Below, one piece after another: positions 14,276-18,248 of a stretch of 18,248 bases of DNA. The DNA comes from Alphaproteobacteria bacterium UBA7691 (lineage in GTDB: Bacteria > Pseudomonadota > Alphaproteobacteria > Ferrovibrionales > Ferrovibrionaceae), in assembly GCA_002482765.1 (NCBI GenBank), contig DLGP01000120.1, positions 6,495-24,742 of the forward strand, read 5' to 3'. The position numbers and the translations under genes are program-made. A model generated the notes under the pieces. It saw only the letters and a list, made by a program, of their open reading frames with translations, was not told the origin of the DNA and did no database searches. Positions within the stretch are counted from its first letter, which is position 1. Each line of letters opens with the position of its first letter.

Positions 14276-16182
14276 GCATCGCCATCCTGGTTTATCACCG
14301 CATCGTTGCCGGCAAGGCCGAGCGCTTTCATGATGTGACCCAGGCGGATTTTCTGGCACAGCTACAGCAACTGCGCGGCATGGGGCTGGCCGGGCAGGGC
14401 CTGCTGCCACGGCTGCCCGATGGCCGTGGTGTTATGTTCAGCTTCGATGATGGCACCGAGGGCCATGCCTGGGCAGCCGAGCAATTGGCGATGATGGGCT
14501 GGCGCGGCCTGTTCCTGGTCAGCCCGCAGCATGTTGACGGCCCGGGCCGGCTTGCGGCAGAGCAGGTGCGGCAGATGGTGGCCGCCGGTCATACAATCGG
14601 CGCGCATGGTCACAGCCATCGCACCTTCGACAAATTGAGCAAGGCCGATCTGGTGGCGGAAATCCTTGCCGCGCGCGATGCCCTGGCGGCACTCTGCGGC
14701 ACGGCGCCGATCTGGTTTGCGCCGCCGGGTGGTATTGCCGTGCCGGAATTGGCGCCGCTTTTGCGTCAGGCCGGCTTCAAGCATTGCCGTGGCATGCGCT
14801 GGGGCCTGGCCGCCGAGCCGATGGCCGGCATCAGCGATGAGATGCTGCCGGTGCTGCCGGTGACGGCACGCACCGGCAAATCCGGCCTGGGCCTGCTGCT
14901 GCGCCTGCCGGCAGTGGCGCTGGCGGCTGGCTATGCCGCCAAGCAGGCCTTGCGCCGGCTGCTGGGCGCTGGCCGGGCAGAGGCCTGGCGCGAGCGGCTG
15001 CTGCGTCGGACAGCCAGCACTTTAGTGGCGCCCACATTGCCGGAAAGCGCCGACAAGCCGGCCGACCTGCTGTTTGCCATCCTGCGCCATGCAGCCACAG
15101 CAGGTCTGCCGGCGGCCATGCGCGATGGACTTGAACGCTATCCGGAAATGCCGGGGCATGATGCCGATCTGATCGTGGCGCCACGGCCCTGGCGCGATTG
15201 GCTGCGCCTGATCGATGCCGTGGCGGAACCGCTGGGCTGGCGGCGGCTGTTCACTTTGCGGCGCGGCCATCTGCTGATCGTCATCCTGGGCCAGCCGGAT
15301 CATGACGGCGCCACTTTGCAACTGGATTTGCATCGCGCCGGCAGCGGCGGCGGCGTGGCCTTTGCCGAAGTGGCGCCATTGCTGGCGCGCGCCGAGCGGC
15401 AGCATGGCCTGCTGTGGCTCAGGCCCGAGGATGCGGCGGCGTTTGTGGCCGGCGAAGCGGCCCGGCTGGATTTTGCCACGCTGCTGGCCCGGCTGCGGCG
15501 GCAGCCAGTTTTAGTGCTGCGTGTGCTGGCCTGGAAACTGGCCGATGCCCTGCACAGCTATTGCCGGCCGGCCGGGCGCTGCTGGAGTCTGAGCGGACCC
15601 GATGGCGCCGGCAAAACCAGCCTGATTGCCGCTTTGCTGCCGCTGCTGGAACGGCGCCTGTTCCTGCGCGTGGTGCGGTTCCACACCCGGCCTTTCCTGC
15701 TGGGTCTGAGCAAAGGCGGTGCCGGTGATGGTGCCCGGCCGCAGTATCGCCGGCCGGGCCGCCTGGCCTCGCTGGCGCGGCTGGCGCTGGCGCTGGCGGA
15801 TTATGCGCTGGGCTATTGGCTGCGGCTGCGGCCGGCGATGGCCGGCGGTGCGCTGGTGCTGTTTGATCGCCATGTGCCGGATTACCGCGCCGATGGCGCC
15901 GTGCGCGGTATTGCTCTGCCGGCCGCTTTGTTGGCCTTGCTGGATTTTGCCGCGCCGGCACCGCATGGCCGTGCTTTTCTGCTGGCTGCCGCCGAGACTT
16001 TGGTGGCGCGCAAGGGCGAACTGGATGCGGCGCAGGCCGCTGATCTGCTGCGGCGCTACCGCGCATTGGTGCTGGCCTATGATGCCCTGGTGCTGGAAAG
16101 CGATCAGGCCACACCGCAGGATTTGGCCGAGCAGCTTGCGCTGGCGATGCGGCGACAATTGGCGGACACGCCATGCGGGTGA
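14272..16182 (+). CDS. Three-domain fusion: NodB polysaccharide deacetylase + nucleotidyltransferase-like + P-loop kinase-like
   Basis: A 636-residue cytosolic-looking protein (no signal peptide). Residues 1 to about 230 are a NodB-type deacetylase: SFDDG with Asp59-Asp60, the metal-binding HGHSH (His112, His116) and FAPPGG as motif 3. Residues about 265-400 look like a nucleotidyltransferase fold: GHDADLIV (Asp297, Asp299) and LQLDLH (Asp352). These repeat the GxDxDL...LDLH pattern of the nucleotidyltransferase-like protein at 5080-6147. Residues about 435-630 form a P-loop domain resembling thymidylate kinase: LSGPDGAGKTSL (Walker A 442-449) and FDRHVPDY (Asp532-Arg533-His534). Nucleotidyltransferase-like plus kinase-like pairs occur in polysaccharide loci; joining to a deacetylase is what is unusual. 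The reaction of the last two modules is unknown. It overlaps the previous gene by four bases (ATGA). Confidence 0.88.
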   Translation: MSIAILVYHRIVAGKAERFHDVTQADFLAQLQQLRGMGLAGQGLLPRLPDGRGVMFSFDDGTEGHAWAAEQLAMMGWRGLFLVSPQHVDGPGRLAAEQVRQMVAAGHTIGAHGHSHRTFDKLSKADLVAEILAARDALAALCGTAPIWFAPPGGIAVPELAPLLRQAGFKHCRGMRWGLAAEPMAGISDEMLPVLPVTARTGKSGLGLLLRLPAVALAAGYAAKQALRRLLGAGRAEAWRERLLRRTASTLVAPTLPESADKPADLLFAILRHAATAGLPAAMRDGLERYPEMPGHDADLIVAPRPWRDWLRLIDAVAEPLGWRRLFTLRRGHLLIVILGQPDHDGATLQLDLHRAGSGGGVAFAEVAPLLARAERQHGLLWLRPEDAAAFVAGEAARLDFATLLARLRRQPVLVLRVLAWKLADALHSYCRPAGRCWSLSGPDGAGKTSLIAALLPLLERRLFLRVVRFHTRPFLLGLSKGGAGDGARPQYRRPGRLASLARLALALADYALGYWLRLRPAMAGGALVLFDRHVPDYRADGAVRGIALPAALLALLDFAAPAPHGRAFLLAAAETLVARKGELDAAQAADLLRRYRALVLAYDALVLESDQATPQDLAEQLALAMRRQLADTPCG

Positions 16183-16198
16183 TGCCATGCGGGTGATG
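16171..16198 (+). repeat. Perfect 14-bp tandem duplication at a gene junction
   Basis: CCATGCGGGTGATG occurs twice in direct contact (16171-16184 and 16185-16198). The first copy contains the stop codon of the deacetylase fusion and an ATG that now opens only a seven-codon frame (MRVMPCG, stop 16194-16196). The second copy supplies the working ATG (16187) of the next glycosyltransferase. The unit is not a multiple of three, so the two ATGs are in different frames. Confidence 0.95.
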
Positions 16199-17395
16199 CT
16201 GGTGCATGCGCAATATCGCCAATATGGCGGCGAGGATGCGGCAGTGGCGGCTGAACTGGCCGAATTGCCGCGCCATGGCTTCACGGTATCATCCTTCATT
16301 GCCAGGAATGTTGCACTGGAGGCGCAATCGCAGCCCCGTGCCGGCCTGCATGCGCTGTGGTCGAAAACGGTTTACCGTGACCTGTCGCAGCGTATCGCCG
16401 AACAGCGGCCCGATCTGCTGCATGTGCATAACCTGTTTCCGGCACTTTCCGCCTCGGTTTATGCGGCGGCGCGGCAGCAGGGCGTGGCGCTGGTGCAATC
16501 GCTGCACAATTTCCGCCTCTATTGTGCCAACGGCCTGTTCCTGCGTGATAACGCCGATTGCCGGCTATGCAGTCAAACCCTGCTGCCCTGGCCGGCTTTG
16601 CTGCATCGCTGCCACCCCGATGGCCTGGGCATGAGCCTTGCCGCCGCCGGCCAGGGCCTGATGATGCGCCGGCTTGGCATTCAGCGGGGCTTGGTGGATC
16701 GATTCCTGGCGCTGAGCGGCTTTTCGCGCCAGCAATTCATTGCCGCCGGGCTGCCTGAGGCGCGTATCGGCGTTAAGCCGAATTTCATCGCTGATCCGGG
16801 TGTTGAAGCCGTGATGCCGGAACGCCGGGGCCTGCTCTATGCCGGGCGGTTGTCGCAGGAAAAGGGCATCGATACGATACTGGCACTGGCCGAGGCGCTC
16901 GGCCGCAGCCATCCCGACACAATATTGACCATCGCCGGCAGCGGGCCGCTGGAAGCAACAATGCGGGAAGCTGCCGGGCGGCTGGGCAATCTGCGCCTGC
17001 TTGGCCGGGTGGATGCGGCCACATTGTCGCATGAGATGCGCCAGGCTGCGCTGCTGCTGTTTCCGAGCCGTGCGCTGGAGCATTTTCCGATGGCGTTGCA
17101 TGAAGCCCTGGCGCATGGCCTGCCGATATTGGCGCCGGCGCGCGGCGCCATGGCCGATGTGCTGGCCCGGGGCGGCGGCTGGCTGCTGCCGGCCGAAGCT
17201 ACAGCAGCGGATTGGGCGGCGAAAATTGCGGCGCTGCTGGCCGAGCCGGCGTGGCTTGCCGAGGCCGGGCAGCAGGCGCGGCGGCTTTACGAAGCCGACT
17301 TTTCCGCCACTCGGATCGCTGAAATGCAGCGTGCGATCTATGCGGAAGCCATTGCGGCAGCGGCGGCGCGGCGGCACCAGGCGGTGCCGGCATGA
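16187..17395 (+). CDS. GT-B glycosyltransferase, family 4 type
   Basis: Cytosolic glycosyltransferase of 402 residues. The N-terminal domain opens MRVMLVHAQYRQYGGED and contains LLHVHNLFP (about 81-90) and SLHNFRLYCANG, followed by a Cys-rich loop (CRLCSQTLLPW). The donor domain has LLYAGRLSQEKGID, LTIAGSGPLE and the EX7E-type stretch EHFPMALHEALAHGLPIL. These are standard GT4 signatures (DUF1972-free, capsule-type). The open frame extends far upstream inside the deacetylase gene, but family alignment and context place the start at ATG 16187, four bases after the upstream stop; ATG 16196 is an alternative that removes three residues. It ends with an ATGA overlap with the next gene. Confidence 0.93.
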   Translation: MRVMLVHAQYRQYGGEDAAVAAELAELPRHGFTVSSFIARNVALEAQSQPRAGLHALWSKTVYRDLSQRIAEQRPDLLHVHNLFPALSASVYAAARQQGVALVQSLHNFRLYCANGLFLRDNADCRLCSQTLLPWPALLHRCHPDGLGMSLAAAGQGLMMRRLGIQRGLVDRFLALSGFSRQQFIAAGLPEARIGVKPNFIADPGVEAVMPERRGLLYAGRLSQEKGIDTILALAEALGRSHPDTILTIAGSGPLEATMREAAGRLGNLRLLGRVDAATLSHEMRQAALLLFPSRALEHFPMALHEALAHGLPILAPARGAMADVLARGGGWLLPAEATAADWAAKIAALLAEPAWLAEAGQQARRLYEADFSATRIAEMQRAIYAEAIAAAAARRHQAVPA

Positions 17396-18153
17396 TGCCA
17401 AAGATTGAGGTGATGGGCCTGCCGCTGCATGCCGGCGATCTGGCCGTGGCGCAGGCGCAGGTGCTGCGCTGGCTGCGCGCTGGCGAGCGGCAGTATATCT
17501 GCCATGTCAACGTGCATACCCTGGTGGAAAGCTGGCGCGATGCCCGGCTGCATGATGCGCTGGCGCATGCCGGCATGGCGGCCACGGATGGCATGCCGTT
17601 GGTTTGGCTGTTGCGGCGCCGTGGCGCAGGCCAGGCCGGCCGGGTTTATGGCCCGGATTTGATGACCGCGCTGCTGGCCAGCGACGAGCGCGTGCAGGGC
17701 CGGCCGCTGCGGCATTTCCTGTTTGGCGGCTCGCCGGCCTTGTTGGCGCAATTGCGCCAGGCGATCCAGCAAAAATTTCCCGGGGCCGACATTGTCGGTT
17801 GCCTGGCACCACCTTTCCGGCCCTTCACGGCGGCAGAAGATGCCGCCCATGCCGCTGCCATCGATGCCAGCGGGGCTGATATTGTCTGGGTGGGCCTGGG
17901 GGCGCCGCGCCAGGAAATCTGGATGCGGGCGCAACGCGAGACTTTGCAGGTGCCGCTGCTGGTGGGGGTGGGGGCGGCGTTTGATTTCATCGCCGGCAAC
18001 AAGCCCTGGGCGCCGCCCTGGATGCAGCGCCATGGCCTGGAATGGGCTTTCCGCCTGGCCAGCGAGCCACGCCGGCTGGCCGGCCGTTATGGCCGCACCA
18101 TACCATTATTCCTGCTGCGCCTGCTGCGCGACGAATGGCGGCGGCGACAATGA
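17392..18153 (+). CDS. WecG/TagA/CpsF family glycosyltransferase (GT26)
   Basis: Membrane-associated GT26 enzyme that adds a sugar (in characterised members N-acetylmannosamine or its uronic acid) to a lipid-linked intermediate. The 253 residues show the family pattern: HVNVHTLVESWRD (about 40-52), AATDGMPLVWLLR with the conserved Asp (about 63), VYGPDLM, and VWVGLGAPRQEIWM (about 164-177). These are followed by GVGAAFDFIAGNKPWAPPWM and the basic C-terminal part RLASEPRRLAGRYGR. The donor sugar in this organism is unknown. ATG at 17392 overlaps the preceding stop (ATGA), and one base of context choice exists because a second ATG follows at once (MMPK). Part of the plus-arm operon. Confidence 0.94.
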   Translation: MMPKIEVMGLPLHAGDLAVAQAQVLRWLRAGERQYICHVNVHTLVESWRDARLHDALAHAGMAATDGMPLVWLLRRRGAGQAGRVYGPDLMTALLASDERVQGRPLRHFLFGGSPALLAQLRQAIQQKFPGADIVGCLAPPFRPFTAAEDAAHAAAIDASGADIVWVGLGAPRQEIWMRAQRETLQVPLLVGVGAAFDFIAGNKPWAPPWMQRHGLEWAFRLASEPRRLAGRYGRTIPLFLLRLLRDEWRRRQ

Positions 18154-18165
18154 ATGGGGGCCGGG

Positions 18166-18248
18166 ATGAGTGATACGGAAAGACTGCCACCAAGCCTGCC
18201 GCGCCTGGCGCAACTGGTGGCCGGGGCGCTGGTGGCGCTGGTGCTGCT
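18166..18248 (+). CDS. Start of a probable membrane protein (truncated by window end)
   Basis: An open frame begins MSDTERLPPSLPRLAQ and enters a hydrophobic stretch (LVAGALVALVLL) at the window edge, so it is probably a multi-pass membrane protein. Place in the operon suggests a polymerase/ligase, flippase or exosortase-like protein, but 27 residues cannot decide. GGGGGCCGGG lies before the ATG at 18166; an in-frame ATG at 18154 directly abuts the previous TGA and is possible. Confidence 0.6.
   Translation, partial: MSDTERLPPSLPRLAQLVAGALVALVL

Noticed and set aside
15719..16186. N-terminal extension of the second glycosyltransferase frame
   Set aside because: The added residues are Trp/Arg/Cys-rich shadow sequence inside the deacetylase fusion, whose P-loop domain is in the other frame. 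The family N-terminus begins at 16187.
10721..18248. Assignment of the locus to a holdfast, XrtA/PEP-CTERM or named polysaccharide system
   Set aside because: Glycosylphosphotransferase, OPX, co-polymerase, deacetylase and WecG-type genes are shared by several systems. No diagnostic gene such as an exosortase or holdfast anchor is seen inside the window.

Overview
The window looks like the chromosome of a high-GC alphaproteobacterium. Evidence: the conserved order rpsF-rpsR-(DUF2232 membrane protein)-rplI-dnaB, alphaproteobacterial-style tails on S6, S18 and L9, and frequent TTG/GTG starts or promoters so close to the start that the mRNA may be leaderless. Rhodospirillales-like affiliation is only a guess. 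I see no tRNA, rRNA, CRISPR array, insertion sequence or prophage gene.

Region 1 (1-3943, minus strand) is housekeeping. The replicative helicase gene dnaB is cut off by the window start. It is separated from the S6-S18-DUF2232-L9 operon by a 285-bp gap holding a Rho-independent terminator and a cluster of DnaA-box-like sites. The ribosomal operon has a recognisable promoter and a structured leader before rpsF. Divergent from it is mnmA (3944-5077, plus), the tRNA 2-thiouridylase, apparently read from a promoter that would give a nearly leaderless mRNA.

Region 2 (5080 to the right edge) is an exopolysaccharide synthesis and export locus in two divergent arms. The minus arm (10560 down to 5080) encodes a PPP-type metallophosphoesterase, a polyprenyl-phosphate glycosylphosphotransferase that would start the lipid-linked repeat unit, an outer-membrane beta-barrel, a short secreted polysaccharide export (OPX) protein and a nucleotidyltransferase-fold protein. 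The plus arm (10721 onward) encodes a full-length Wzz/BY-kinase co-polymerase, a GT-B glycosyltransferase, a three-part fusion (NodB deacetylase + nucleotidyltransferase-like + P-loop kinase-like), a second GT-B glycosyltransferase, a WecG/TagA/CpsF glycosyltransferase and the first codons of a membrane protein. Plus-arm genes mostly overlap by 4 bp or lie a few bases apart, so they form one operon.

Working together (inference): the glycosylphosphotransferase loads the first sugar on undecaprenyl phosphate; the three glycosyltransferases extend it; polymerase and flippase genes are not seen and may lie beyond 18248. The Wzc-like kinase controls chain length, the OPX protein and separate beta-barrel carry the polymer across the outer membrane, and the deacetylase module modifies it. 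The most unusual items are the three-domain fusion at 14272, whose middle module repeats the GxDxDL...LDLH signature of the stand-alone nucleotidyltransferase protein in the opposite arm; the split OPX/barrel export pair; a PPP-family phosphatase beside a tyrosine kinase without a visible Wzb; and a 14-bp tandem duplication that rebuilt a gene start.
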